A DNA stretch of 64,000 nucleotides from Thermanaeromonas sp. C210 (lineage in GTDB: Bacteria; Bacillota; DSM-521; Neomoorellales; Neomoorellaceae). Position numbers and translations under genes: made by a program. The DNA is taken from NCBI RefSeq assembly GCF_013167955.1, contig NZ_BLWF01000003.1:62001-126000 (forward strand), in the 5' to 3' direction. Below, in pieces: positions 28,294 to 36,322 of this stretch; within the stretch, counting starts at the first letter, position 1, and the number at the start of each line of letters is the position of its first letter. Under the pieces are notes generated by a model, which saw only the letters and a program-made list of their open reading frames with translations, was not told where the DNA came from and ran no database searches.

Positions 28294-29613
28294 ATGTCCT
28301 ATCAGCCTCAACCGCAGGTTAAAAGGGGGATAGATTGGTCTCCCCTATGGAAACAAGAGGATTGGTGGTCCGTATGGTTTGGGTTTATTCTCATCATTCT
28401 TGCTATTGCAGGAGTTATTACTAAGTTACCCAGCTTCGGCAAGTGGACCAGCCTAGGGCAGGCCGTTCCCCCCGAAGCGTGGATACGGCTCATTGCCTTG
28501 CTAATAGGTCTGGGCATCCTCAACGCTATCGGAGTCGCAGCCATGGGGCAGAGTGCCGCCAGGTTTTTAGTGGCTTTTCCGGTATTATTTATTTTGGCGA
28601 TCATTGCACAGATTTTGGGAAATCATGTTATAGCCAAGGACTACAACCTGGAAGTTCCTCTGTGGGCCCTGGTGGTGGGGTTACTTATAAGCAATACTGT
28701 AAGGACGCCCGAATGGCTTAAACCTGCCGTTAGAACGGAGATGTACATCAAGACGGGCCTCGTGTTGTTGGGCTGTGAAATCCTCTTCGGTCGCATTGTG
28801 GCCCTGGGCCTCCCGGGAATAATGGTGGGGTGGATCGTACCTCCGCTAGTAATCATTTTCATGTACTGGTTCGGCGTTAAAGTCCTCAAAATGGAGCCCG
28901 AATTTGCCCTTACCTTAGGCACAGCAACTTCGGTCTGCGGCGTGTCGGCAGCCATCGCCACCGGTGCCGCCTGCGGTGCCAAGAAAGAAGAGGTAAGTGT
29001 GGCCATTACCATATCCCTGCTCTTTACGGTGCTAATGTTGGTGCTCATGCCCGCCTTTATTATGGTCGCCAAAATGGACATCGACGTGGGGGCGGCATGG
29101 ATAGGCGGGACCATCGATAGCACGGGAGCCGTGGTGGCGGCCGGTGCCCTCTTGGGGCAGAGGGGAATGGAAATAGCTTCCGTCGTGAAAATGATCCAGA
29201 ACGTCCTCATCGGCGTGGTGGCTTTTGTGACGGCCCTTATTTGGGTGTATCGCAAGGGGGGAGCCACCGAGGGCGTAGAGGCGGCCAGTGCCAAGGAAAT
29301 CTGGGTGCGCTTCCCGAAATTCGTTCTGGGTTTCGTGGGTGCGTCCCTGCTGTTCTCCTTTATTCTGATACCCAGCATGGGAGAAGAGGCTGTTAACGGC
29401 TTCACCAAGATTACTTCCGGCCTGCGGGGATGGTTCTTCGCCCTGGCCTTTATAAGTATCGGGCTGGAGTCCAACATAAGGGATTTGGCCCGCCAGGTCA
29501 AGGGCGGCAAGCCCGTGGTGCATTACATCGTGGGGCAGACTGCCAATCTCGTCCTCACCCTAATAATGGCGTGGCTGGCCTTCGGAGGAATTTTGTTCCC
29601 CAAGACCTTCTAA
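28294..29613 (+). CDS. YeiH/UPF0324 family putative sulfur-compound exporter
   Basis: This polytopic membrane protein of 439 residues has about eleven helices. The family core is visible: MYIKTGLVLLGCEILFGRIVALG, the TATSVCGVSAAIATGAA motif, IGGTIDSTGAVVAAGALLG and FALAFISIGLESNIRDLARQ. YeiH-type proteins are predicted to export sulfate or other small sulfur acids and are often regulated with sulfur metabolism. The terminator directly behind it shows that it is transcribed separately from the dsr genes, though its place at the head of the sulfur block fits a role in sulfite or sulfate exchange. The substrate is unproven. Confidence 0.85.
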   Translation: MSYQPQPQVKRGIDWSPLWKQEDWWSVWFGFILIILAIAGVITKLPSFGKWTSLGQAVPPEAWIRLIALLIGLGILNAIGVAAMGQSAARFLVAFPVLFILAIIAQILGNHVIAKDYNLEVPLWALVVGLLISNTVRTPEWLKPAVRTEMYIKTGLVLLGCEILFGRIVALGLPGIMVGWIVPPLVIIFMYWFGVKVLKMEPEFALTLGTATSVCGVSAAIATGAACGAKKEEVSVAITISLLFTVLMLVLMPAFIMVAKMDIDVGAAWIGGTIDSTGAVVAAGALLGQRGMEIASVVKMIQNVLIGVVAFVTALIWVYRKGGATEGVEAASAKEIWVRFPKFVLGFVGASLLFSFILIPSMGEEAVNGFTKITSGLRGWFFALAFISIGLESNIRDLARQVKGGKPVVHYIVGQTANLVLTLIMAWLAFGGILFPKTF

Positions 29614-29632
29614 CAGAGAGGGCTACCTTTGC

Positions 29633-29679
29633 GCAACCCTGGCCGCAGGGCATAGTGGTTTGGTCAGGGTTGCCTTTTT
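29633..29679 (+). terminator. Terminator after the YeiH gene
   Basis: GCAACCCTGGCC (29633-29644) pairs with GGTCAGGGTTGC (29662-29673), 12 pairs with one G-U, then CTTTTT. Confidence 0.8.
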
Positions 29680-29710
29680 CTATCTTAAACTAAGAGATGG
29701 ATGTGGGCGC

Positions 29711-30751
29711 ATGGGGGAAAGGAGTAGCAACAAGGGAACATGGTTGGTGGCTATCGCCCTGGGCTTGGTACTGATAGTCGATATCGTTATCTTGGTCTGG
29801 GCAACGGACAGGCCCTTGGGCCTGGAACCGGCCAGGTTTACCGACAGCCCTAAACTCGCCATCGGCGGCCAGGCAGGTCCGGCGGCCGCTGACGCCCTTC
29901 CGGGCTTGAAGAGTGGGGAAATAATTCCGGCGCTAACCTGGGAAGGTGCGATCTCTGAGGGTTCGGCCAAGTACGACGTCCTGGCCTTCGGCCGCCGCGA
30001 CGGAGCGTTATACCTCAAGGTGCGCCTGTACGAGGGCATGGATTTCAGCCAACGCAAGGGATGGGGCAGGACCTTTGCCCTCGTGGACGACCGAGGCAAG
30101 AAATACGTCTTCAGTTCCCGGCGCCTCCCCAATGCGGTAAACCTTTATGACATGCTTCTTACGGAGCTTCCGGACGACCTTTATTGCCGGCAAACGGTGT
30201 TAGAGGGGGGATACCGAGATCTGTACTTGGTATTCCCCCAATTTCCGGCCTCCCGCGTACCTTCACGCCTTCTGGTCATAGAAGAGTTCGAGGGCGGAAG
30301 CCCGGTAAATCCGGGTATCGTTTTTGAAGAAGAGAGGATTGAGAGGACCGGTGAGAGACGGCCGGGAGAAGCTGTCATGGCCATGGGTCCGGGCGAGTGG
30401 GTCTGGGAGGGCGGGGCCGTGGAAGTGTCGGGTCTCTCGGGAACCACCGTCCGCGTCACCAAAGTGGCGGTAGACCCCTCGTACTTAGTACATGTCGCTC
30501 TGGAAGTATATTCCGGGGAAACAAGGGACCTCAAAGTGTTGAATGCCGTGCTGGTCAGCCCGGACGGTCATAACTACAACCGGTTGGAGTTGGAAAGGGA
30601 ACCCGTAGTCAGGGTTACGGCCGGCGACCCTTCGGAGTTTACCCTGGTATTTGAGAAATTGCCCGCCGGCCTGGAACTTCCCGCCTGTAGCCTGTGGCTT
30701 CAATTGGCGGAGGAGGACGGCACTCCGCTGGCCGTCACCTTAAGCCTGTAG
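29711..30751 (+). CDS. Unknown membrane-anchored extracytoplasmic protein
   Basis: The product has 346 residues from ATG 29711 (an upstream TTG at 29660 lies in the preceding terminator). One N-terminal helix (TWLVAIALGLVLIVDIVILVW) is followed by a beta-rich exterior part with no cysteine motif or enzyme signature that I recognise. Two similar halves are possible: both contain a stretch of the form SAKYDVLAFGRRDGALYLKVRLYEG or VSGLSGTTVRVTKVAVDPSYLVHVALEVYSG, as in DUF4352/immunoglobulin-like lipoprotein domains. It lies between YeiH and the dsr ferredoxin. A function in sulfur respiration is only suggested by location. Confidence 0.6.
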   Translation: MGERSSNKGTWLVAIALGLVLIVDIVILVWATDRPLGLEPARFTDSPKLAIGGQAGPAAADALPGLKSGEIIPALTWEGAISEGSAKYDVLAFGRRDGALYLKVRLYEGMDFSQRKGWGRTFALVDDRGKKYVFSSRRLPNAVNLYDMLLTELPDDLYCRQTVLEGGYRDLYLVFPQFPASRVPSRLLVIEEFEGGSPVNPGIVFEEERIERTGERRPGEAVMAMGPGEWVWEGGAVEVSGLSGTTVRVTKVAVDPSYLVHVALEVYSGETRDLKVLNAVLVSPDGHNYNRLELEREPVVRVTAGDPSEFTLVFEKLPAGLELPACSLWLQLAEEDGTPLAVTLSL

Positions 30752-30948
30752 AACGGAGTGTTCTCTTCAAAGATCCCGGCTTGGGTTTCGATACTTTAAA
30801 TTATACCGTAATTTATTTTATTCATAGCAGGATTTTCTGGCCGGAGTGTCGAATATGTATGGTGAGTTAAGAGGGCGTTCGGTAGTAGAGGCAAACGTAC
30901 TTGCTATAACAAAAACATAAAAACAAGAAACGAAAGAGGTGGCGGGAG

Positions 30949-31137
30949 ATGTACATCGTTTCGGTGGATCCTGATAAGTGCAGCGGTTGTGGAGAGTGTG
31001 CGGCCGCTTGTCCTGCTCAGATTCTTTCCATGGAGGGGGATAAAGCAGAGGTAACAGGAGATGCCTCGGAGTGCCTGGGGTGCGAAAGCTGTACCACCGT
31101 TTGTTCGACGGGTGCAGTTACCGTACAAGAATATTAA
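30949..31137 (+). CDS. Two-[4Fe-4S] ferredoxin
   Basis: This small electron carrier has 62 residues with motifs CSGCGECAAACP and CLGCESCTTVCS, each giving one cluster. It begins MYIVSVDPDKCSGC, as do the small ferredoxins found in dsr operons of Firmicutes. It lies 109 bp before dsrA, probably in the same transcript, and could deliver electrons to DsrAB. The usual third partner DsrD, common behind dsrAB in sulfate reducers, is not present here. Confidence 0.9.
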   Translation: MYIVSVDPDKCSGCGECAAACPAQILSMEGDKAEVTGDASECLGCESCTTVCSTGAVTVQEY

Positions 31138-31246
31138 ATTTAGCTCGAGAAGTATGGAAGTTGAAAGGAGGTGTGGTCCGAGAGCTTGGGGCTGAATAGC
31201 ACCAGGTATAACAAATTTTCCTAAGCTAAAGTGGAGGTGAAGCATC

Positions 31247-32440
31247 TTGGTCGAATCCCGAACTCCCCGGGTAGATGAGCTGGAAAAGGGGCCGTGGCCG
31301 AGTTTCGTTAAAGAAATGAAAAGGGCCGCGGAGAAAAAACCGGCGGCGGGGGATTTATTGCGGCAGCTGGATCTCTCTTATGAGGAAAAAGTGGGTCACT
31401 GGAAACACGGGGGTATTGTAGGAGTAAGGGGTTACGGTGGGGGCGTAATAGGCCGCTACTCCAACAAACCAGAGGAGTTTCCCCACATTAGGGAATTCCA
31501 CACCATAAGGGTAAACCAGCCCAGCGGTTGGTTTTACACCACCAAGGCCTTGAGGTCCCTATGTGATATTTGGGACAAATACGGTAGTGGGTTGACCAAT
31601 TTCCACGGGTCTACGGGGGACATCATCCTCCTGGGTACCACCACGGAAAACCTGCAGCCCTGCTTTGACGAGCTGAGCGATGCCGGTTTCGATCTGGGCG
31701 GCTCGGGCGGCGGTCTTCGAACCCCCAGCGCCTGCGTAGGGCCGGCACGCTGTGAGTATTCGTGTATCGATACCTTGGATGTTTGCCACAGCCTCACCCT
31801 GGAGTTTCAAGATTTCCTCCACCGGCCCCAGTGGCCCTACAAGTTCAAGATCAAGGTTTCGGGCTGCGGCAACGACTGTGTAGCTGCCATCGCCAGGGCC
31901 GACCTGGCCATCATCGGTACTTGGAAGGGCCCCCTACAGATAAACCAGGCGGCGGTGGCCGAGTACGTCAAGAACGGCCTTGATATTGAGGCGGAAGTTG
32001 TAGAGAGGTGCCCCACGGGGGCTCTAGCCTGGGACGCCGCCAACGAGGAACTGAAGCTAAGCGTTGAGGAATGCGTCCGCTGCATGCACTGCATTAACCG
32101 GATGCCCAAGGCCCTAAAGCCCGGTACGGAAAGGGGCGCTACCCTTCTGGTGGGAGGCAAGGCCACCATCCTGAAATCGGCCTTCCTCGGGTGGGTTATC
32201 GTACCCTTTATGAGCTTAACTCCTCCCTATACCGAGCTCAAGGACCTCCTGGGCAGGATTTTCGACTGGTGGGACGAAAACGCCAAGAACAGGGAGCGCA
32301 TAGGCGAACTTATTTACCGGCTCGGCATGCGCACCTTCCTTAAGGCAGTAGGTTTGCCGCCGGTACCCCAAATGGTATTCCGGCCCCGGGCCAATCCCTA
32401 CGTGTTCTGGTGGCCGGAGGAGGTGAAACGAAATGCCTAG
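31247..32440 (+). CDS. dsrA: Dissimilatory sulfite reductase alpha subunit DsrA
   Basis: DsrA is half of the cytoplasmic alpha2beta2 sirohaem enzyme that reduces sulfite and loads sulfur on DsrC. The 397 residues start at TTG 31247, with GGAGGTGA 7 bp before. Sirohaem-[4Fe-4S] cysteines are C163-x5-C169 ([12 protein letters not shown]) and C207-x3-C211 (SGCGNDC). The inserted ferredoxin domain uses C255 and C276/C279/C282. The substrate-side segment [16 protein letters not shown] is conserved. The stop overlaps dsrB by 8 bp, so translation is coupled. This is the canonical copy, in contrast to the one at 36323. Confidence 0.96.
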   Translation: MVESRTPRVDELEKGPWPSFVKEMKRAAEKKPAAGDLLRQLDLSYEEKVGHWKHGGIVGVRGYGGGVIGRYSNKPEEFPHIREFHTIRVNQPSGWFYTTKALRSLCDIWDKYGSGLTNFHGSTGDIILLGTTTENLQPCFDELSDAGFDLGGSGGGLRTPSACVGPARCEYSCIDTLDVCHSLTLEFQDFLHRPQWPYKFKIKVSGCGNDCVAAIARADLAIIGTWKGPLQINQAAVAEYVKNGLDIEAEVVERCPTGALAWDAANEELKLSVEECVRCMHCINRMPKALKPGTERGATLLVGGKATILKSAFLGWVIVPFMSLTPPYTELKDLLGRIFDWWDENAKNRERIGELIYRLGMRTFLKAVGLPPVPQMVFRPRANPYVFWWPEEVKRNA

Positions 32441-33491
32441 GACCGATTTCGGACCTCCCTATTACGGGGATATGCTTCCGCCCGTCATTAAGAGGAATTA
32501 CGGGAAATGGGCCTACCATGAAATACTTAGGCCCGGCGTACTAAAGCATGTGGCCGAGAGCGGTGAGGAGGTCTACACCGTACGGGTGGGCTCGGCGCGG
32601 CTGCTCAGCACCGACACCATCCGGGATATCTGCGACCTGGCAGACAAGTATTGTGACGGCTATGTGCGCTTTACCAGCCGCCACAATATCGAGTTCATCC
32701 TTTCCAAGAAGGAGAATATCGAGCCCCTAATTGCCGAAGTCAAGGCTAAGGGGTGGCCGGTGGGCGGAACGGGAAGCTGCCTGAGCAATATGGTCCATAC
32801 CCAGGGCTGGATTCACTGCCATACGCCGGCTACGGATGCCTCCGGCATCGTCAAGGCGGTGATGGATGAGCTCTATAGCTATTTTGAAGAAGACAAACTA
32901 CCGGCCAAGTTGCGCATCGCCCTGGCCTGTTGTTTGAATATGTGTGGGGCCGTCCACTGCTCGGACATCGCCATCCTGGGCATCCACCGGACGCCGCCGC
33001 GGGTCAACCATGAAATGCTGGCCAAGGTGAGCGAGATTCCCACGGTAGTGGCCAGTTGTCCCACAGGCGCCATCCGGCCCAACCCGAAGCTCAAGAGCGT
33101 GGACGTAATTGAAGAAAGGTGCATGTACTGCGGTAACTGCTATACCATGTCCCCGGCCATGGAGATTATGGATCCGGAAAACGACGGCATTTCCCTCTGG
33201 GTAGGCGGCAAAGTGTCCAATGCGCGGTCGGCTCCCATGTTCTCGCGCCTGGCCATCCCCTACCTGCCCAACAATCCTCCCCGCTGGCCGGAAGTGGTCG
33301 AGGCGGTGAAACACCTGGTGGAGGTTTGGGCCACCCATGCCCGCAAAGGCGAGAGGATGGGCGAGTGGATCGAGCGGATAGGTTGGGAAACCTTCTTTAA
33401 ACTTACGGGCATCCCCTTTACGGATAAACATATCGACGATTTCGTTTTCAGCGTCCCGACCTTCCGGACCACGGTCCAATTCCGCTGGTAG
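32433..33491 (+). CDS. dsrB: Dissimilatory sulfite reductase beta subunit DsrB
   Basis: DsrB carries the catalytic sirohaem. The 352 residues show the DsrB-specific cysteine pattern: a lone C129 ([15 protein letters not shown]) and C166-C167-x3-C171 ([12 protein letters not shown]). This is the spacing of Desulfovibrio DsrB (151, 188, 189, 193). The ferredoxin domain has SCPTGAIRP and CMYCGNC. The arginines in [12 protein letters not shown] fit the anion-binding pocket. A strong hairpin lies just after the stop and may set the ratio of dsrAB to the following genes. Confidence 0.96.
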   Translation: MPRTDFGPPYYGDMLPPVIKRNYGKWAYHEILRPGVLKHVAESGEEVYTVRVGSARLLSTDTIRDICDLADKYCDGYVRFTSRHNIEFILSKKENIEPLIAEVKAKGWPVGGTGSCLSNMVHTQGWIHCHTPATDASGIVKAVMDELYSYFEEDKLPAKLRIALACCLNMCGAVHCSDIAILGIHRTPPRVNHEMLAKVSEIPTVVASCPTGAIRPNPKLKSVDVIEERCMYCGNCYTMSPAMEIMDPENDGISLWVGGKVSNARSAPMFSRLAIPYLPNNPPRWPEVVEAVKHLVEVWATHARKGERMGEWIERIGWETFFKLTGIPFTDKHIDDFVFSVPTFRTTVQFRW

Positions 33492-33498
33492 GCACAGG

Positions 33499-33522
33499 GC
33501 CCGTCCTGGTGACAGGACGGGC
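33499..33522 (+). promoter_or_regulatory. Intercistronic hairpin after dsrB
   Basis: GCCCGTCCTG (33499-33508) and CAGGACGGGC (33513-33522) form a perfect 10-bp stem with loop GTGA. No T-run follows (TCATGAAATAAAAA), so it is more likely an mRNA-stabilising or partial-termination site than a full terminator. Confidence 0.65.
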
Positions 33523-33548
33523 TCATGAAATAAAAAGGGGGGCGGAAC

Positions 33549-34208
33549 ATGGGTTGGCTGGCGTACTTGGTAGGGATATTTCTGCCGTACGTGGCCTTAG
33601 CCGTCTTTGTGGCAGGATTTATCTATCGGGTTGTATGCTGGAGTCGGGCGCCCCGGCACCTGCCCTGGGAGCTATTCCCCTACCCGCGCACGGCAGGGGA
33701 ACGGGTGGGAGAAATGGTAATGGAGGTTGTGTCACTCCGGAGCCTAAAGTTGCACAATAAGAATATATGGCTGCCCTCCCTTCTTATGCATTGGGGCATT
33801 TACCTGGTGGCCGGGTGGTTGTTCCTCGTCCTGGTGGGATGCCCGGTGGGGCTCCTGGGATACTTGGGCGGACTTGCGGCGGCCGGCGGCTCCTTGTGGA
33901 TGTTTGCCAAGCGGCTGTGCCGGGGCCTGAAAATATTATCCACACCGGTGGAATACCTCAACCTGCTCCTGGTGTTTCTAATTTCCGCGGGAGGCATAAT
34001 CAGCGGCTTCTTCGGTGAAGGCCCTGCGGTCAGGGAATATGCGGTAGGCCTCCTAAGCCTAGCGCCCCGTTTGCCCTCCCGTCCGTCCCTTTTGTGGGAG
34101 ATTTTTTTCCTGGAAATATTCCTGCTGTACTTGCCCTTCGGCCGCATGATCCATTTTGCGGCCAAGTATTTCACCTACCACCGGGTAAAATGGGGTGAAA
34201 GCCATTGA
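33549..34208 (+). CDS. Short DsrM-like cytochrome b, one haem site lost
   Basis: This NarI/DsrM-type membrane subunit has 219 residues and five helices, against 330 in the DsrM coded at 16117. It begins WLAYLVGIFLPYVALAVFVAGFIYRVVCW, like DsrM. The first helix-pair ligand His81 (LMHWGIY) is present, but the residue 10 positions later is Leu91. The last His202 (RMIHF) is present, but the residue 18 positions before it is Glu184. By NarI numbering the proximal-haem pair is kept and the distal pair is gone. It overlaps the following dsrK-like gene by 4 bp and so forms a two-subunit DsrMK module. Confidence 0.87.
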   Translation: MGWLAYLVGIFLPYVALAVFVAGFIYRVVCWSRAPRHLPWELFPYPRTAGERVGEMVMEVVSLRSLKLHNKNIWLPSLLMHWGIYLVAGWLFLVLVGCPVGLLGYLGGLAAAGGSLWMFAKRLCRGLKILSTPVEYLNLLLVFLISAGGIISGFFGEGPAVREYAVGLLSLAPRLPSRPSLLWEIFFLEIFLLYLPFGRMIHFAAKYFTYHRVKWGESH

Positions 34209-35581
34209 GAAAAGTCCTGGATGAGTACCGCGCCCTTTCCGATGAAGTGCTCAAGCCCCATGAAAACCGCGTACCCCGGTTTTTGGAGGCCATGAAAAAG
34301 TCCCTGGACAGCCGGGCCAACTGGACTTTTTGGCTTCCCTATGTTCTTTCCCTGGACACCTGCATGAAGTGCGGCACCTGTGCCGAGGTGTGCCCGCTCT
34401 ATTTGGGAAGCGGCCGCCGGGAAATCTACCACCCTGCCGTGCGGGCTGACATGCTCCGCAGGATATACCGCCGGTACTTCACCCTGGCAGGCAGGCTGTT
34501 TCCCCGGTTGGTAGGGGCAGAGGACTTAACGGAGGAAAAGCTGGATGCTCTGGCCGAGGGTTCTTACCGCTGCACGGTCTGTCGACGGTGTGCCTACGTT
34601 TGCCCCGTGGCCATTGATAACGGATTGATAATCAGGGAGGCCAGGAAAATACTAGAGGCCATAGACATTGCCCCGGATGAGCTGAGGGAAAAAGGGACCC
34701 GGAAGCAGTTGGAGATGGGCAATGCTACGGGAACGCCCACGGCCGCCTTCCTGGACATAGTAGACTTCCTCGTGGAAGAAATCCAGGATACCAAGGGATA
34801 CAAAATAGAGATACCGGTGGACAAAAAGGGCGCCGAGTATTTAGTAATGCATAATGCCGGAGATTACCTGGCCTTTGCGGAAACGGTGATGGGGGCGGCT
34901 GAAATCTTTCACGCGGCCGGGGTGGATTGGACTCTCAATTCTCCCGCTACGGGCATCAACGATGTTGTCAATTACGGGGTATTTTTCAGTGATGTAGAGC
35001 TGGAGAAGGTGCTGCGGGCCCAGATTAAGACCTGTATTGATTTAAAGATAAAAACCCTGGTGGTGGGCGAGTGTGGCCACGCCTTTGAGGCCTTCAAGTA
35101 CATTATGATGCGGCTGGTACCGGAGGAGGAAAGGCCCTTTGAGGTTAAGAGTATACTGGAACTAATAGACCAGTGGATCGGGGAGGGGCGCATCAAGGTA
35201 GATCCACGGAAGAATCCGGAACCGGTGACCTATCATGATTCCTGCAAGCTGGGACGCCTGGGAGGCCTTTACGAAGAGCCGCGCCGTATTCTTCAGGCGT
35301 GCTGCACGGATTTCCGCGAGATGCATCCTAACCGAGAAATGAGTTATTGTTGCGGCGGCGGGAGCGGTTTTGCCATAATGACCAAGGGGGATTTCTTGAA
35401 GTTTAGGATGGAGACCTACGGGAAGATCAAGGCCCGCCAGATGGAGGAAACGGGCGCTAGTATTGTGGCCTTGGCGTGCTCCAACTGCAAGGGACAGTTC
35501 CGCGAAATCATAAATTACTATAAGCTCCCGGTACGCTTTGCCGGTATCAGCGAGCTGGTAGCCAATGCCCTAGTGCTGTAA
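34205..35581 (+). CDS. Second DsrK-like HdrD-type iron-sulfur protein
   Basis: This cytoplasmic partner of the short DsrM has 458 residues and a TTG start overlapping the previous gene. Two ferredoxin motifs, CMKCGTCAEVCP and CTVCRRCAYVCP, are followed by CCG-domain cysteines: HDSCKLGRLGG, SYCCGGGSGF and ALACSNCKGQF. It lacks about 80 residues found at the N-terminus and elsewhere in the DsrK at 12122. Sitting directly before dsrC, it is a good candidate for a DsrC-trisulfide or other heterodisulfide reductase using one-haem electron supply. Annotation as HdrD-like is equally valid. Confidence 0.88.
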   Translation: MRKVLDEYRALSDEVLKPHENRVPRFLEAMKKSLDSRANWTFWLPYVLSLDTCMKCGTCAEVCPLYLGSGRREIYHPAVRADMLRRIYRRYFTLAGRLFPRLVGAEDLTEEKLDALAEGSYRCTVCRRCAYVCPVAIDNGLIIREARKILEAIDIAPDELREKGTRKQLEMGNATGTPTAAFLDIVDFLVEEIQDTKGYKIEIPVDKKGAEYLVMHNAGDYLAFAETVMGAAEIFHAAGVDWTLNSPATGINDVVNYGVFFSDVELEKVLRAQIKTCIDLKIKTLVVGECGHAFEAFKYIMMRLVPEEERPFEVKSILELIDQWIGEGRIKVDPRKNPEPVTYHDSCKLGRLGGLYEEPRRILQACCTDFREMHPNREMSYCCGGGSGFAIMTKGDFLKFRMETYGKIKARQMEETGASIVALACSNCKGQFREIINYYKLPVRFAGISELVANALVL

Positions 35582-35644
35582 AGTCCTGGCAGCCTAGGGG
35601 CTATGAAGGATATATAAAAAACCTAACGGAGGGGGTAAAAGGCT

Positions 35645-35962
35645 ATGCCTAAAATGGTGCTGGCAGGTATTGAAATTGAAGTGGACGAAGACGGGTTCAT
35701 CCAGGACCCAGACAAGTGGAATGAGGCCGTAGCCAAGGCCTTGGCCGAGACGGAGGGAGTTACCGAGCTGACGGAGGATCACTGGAAGGTCATTAATTAC
35801 CTACGCCAGTATTACCTCCAGTTCGGCATTGCTCCCATGATACGGAAGCTCTGCAAAGAGACGGGCTTTACCCTGAAGCAGATTTACGATCTCTTTCCCA
35901 GCGGGCCCGCCAAGGGTGCCTGTAAGATTGCCGGGCTACCCAAGCCTACGGGATGCGTGTAA
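35645..35962 (+). CDS. dsrC: DsrC sulfur-carrier protein
   Basis: DsrC is the co-substrate of DsrAB: sulfite sulfur leaves as a trisulfide between its two C-terminal cysteines. The 105 residues end GACKIAGLPKPTGCV with Cys93 and Cys104, the canonical C-x10-C arm. The middle contains ELTEDHWKVINYLRQYYLQFGIAPMIRKL, conserved in the family. GGAGGGGG before the ATG is a strong ribosome site. Its place between dsrK and the second dsr set suggests that one DsrC may serve both reductases. Confidence 0.95.
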   Translation: MPKMVLAGIEIEVDEDGFIQDPDKWNEAVAKALAETEGVTELTEDHWKVINYLRQYYLQFGIAPMIRKLCKETGFTLKQIYDLFPSGPAKGACKIAGLPKPTGCV

Positions 35963-35994
35963 GCCCGGGCTGGGGACAGGAAGCTCCACGCGGT

Positions 35995-36022
35995 GGGGCC
36001 GGCCAGAAAATAGGCTGGCCCC
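35995..36022 (+). promoter_or_regulatory. Hairpin between dsrC and its paralogue
   Basis: GGGGCC (35995) and GGCCCC (ends 36022), or alternatively GGCCAG (36001-36006) and CTGGCC (36015-36020), form stable stems. AATTGTTGATTCTTG follows, which is not a clean T-run. A partial terminator or processing site is possible. Confidence 0.45.
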
Positions 36023-36066
36023 AATTGTTGATTCTTGTGCTAAAATTGATTCAAGGAGGGATGGAG

Positions 36067-36321
36067 ATGAGCCTTTCTAATGCTCAGAGGGAAAGGATTG
36101 CCGCCAGGGCATTAGAACGGGGTATCCATCTCACCAAGGAACACTGGCACATCCTGGAATTAAGCTATAACTATTATTCTCAACACGAGACACTGTGTAC
36201 CTTGCGCACTTTAATTAAACTGAGCGGCTGGGAAAAGAAGAAGATTTATAAGCTTTTCCCGGGAAATCCCATTGGAGAAATCAGCAAGATAACCGGATTA
36301 CCCATGCCTAAGGAGTGTTAA
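36067..36321 (+). CDS. DsrC/TusE-like paralogue with a single cysteine arm
   Basis: This short DsrC-family protein has 84 residues from ATG 36067 (AAGGAGGG 6 bp before; the ATG at 36061 is too close). HLTKEHWHILELSYNYYSQHETLCTLRTLIKLSG matches the DsrC core. The C-terminal arm is GEISKITGLPMPKEC: the last cysteine is kept, but the partner eleven residues earlier is serine. It can carry a persulfide as TusE does, yet cannot form the intramolecular trisulfide of DsrC. The second dsrA-like gene starts one base after its stop, so the two are coupled. Confidence 0.85.
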   Translation: MSLSNAQRERIAARALERGIHLTKEHWHILELSYNYYSQHETLCTLRTLIKLSGWEKKKIYKLFPGNPIGEISKITGLPMPKEC

Positions 36322-36322
36322 C

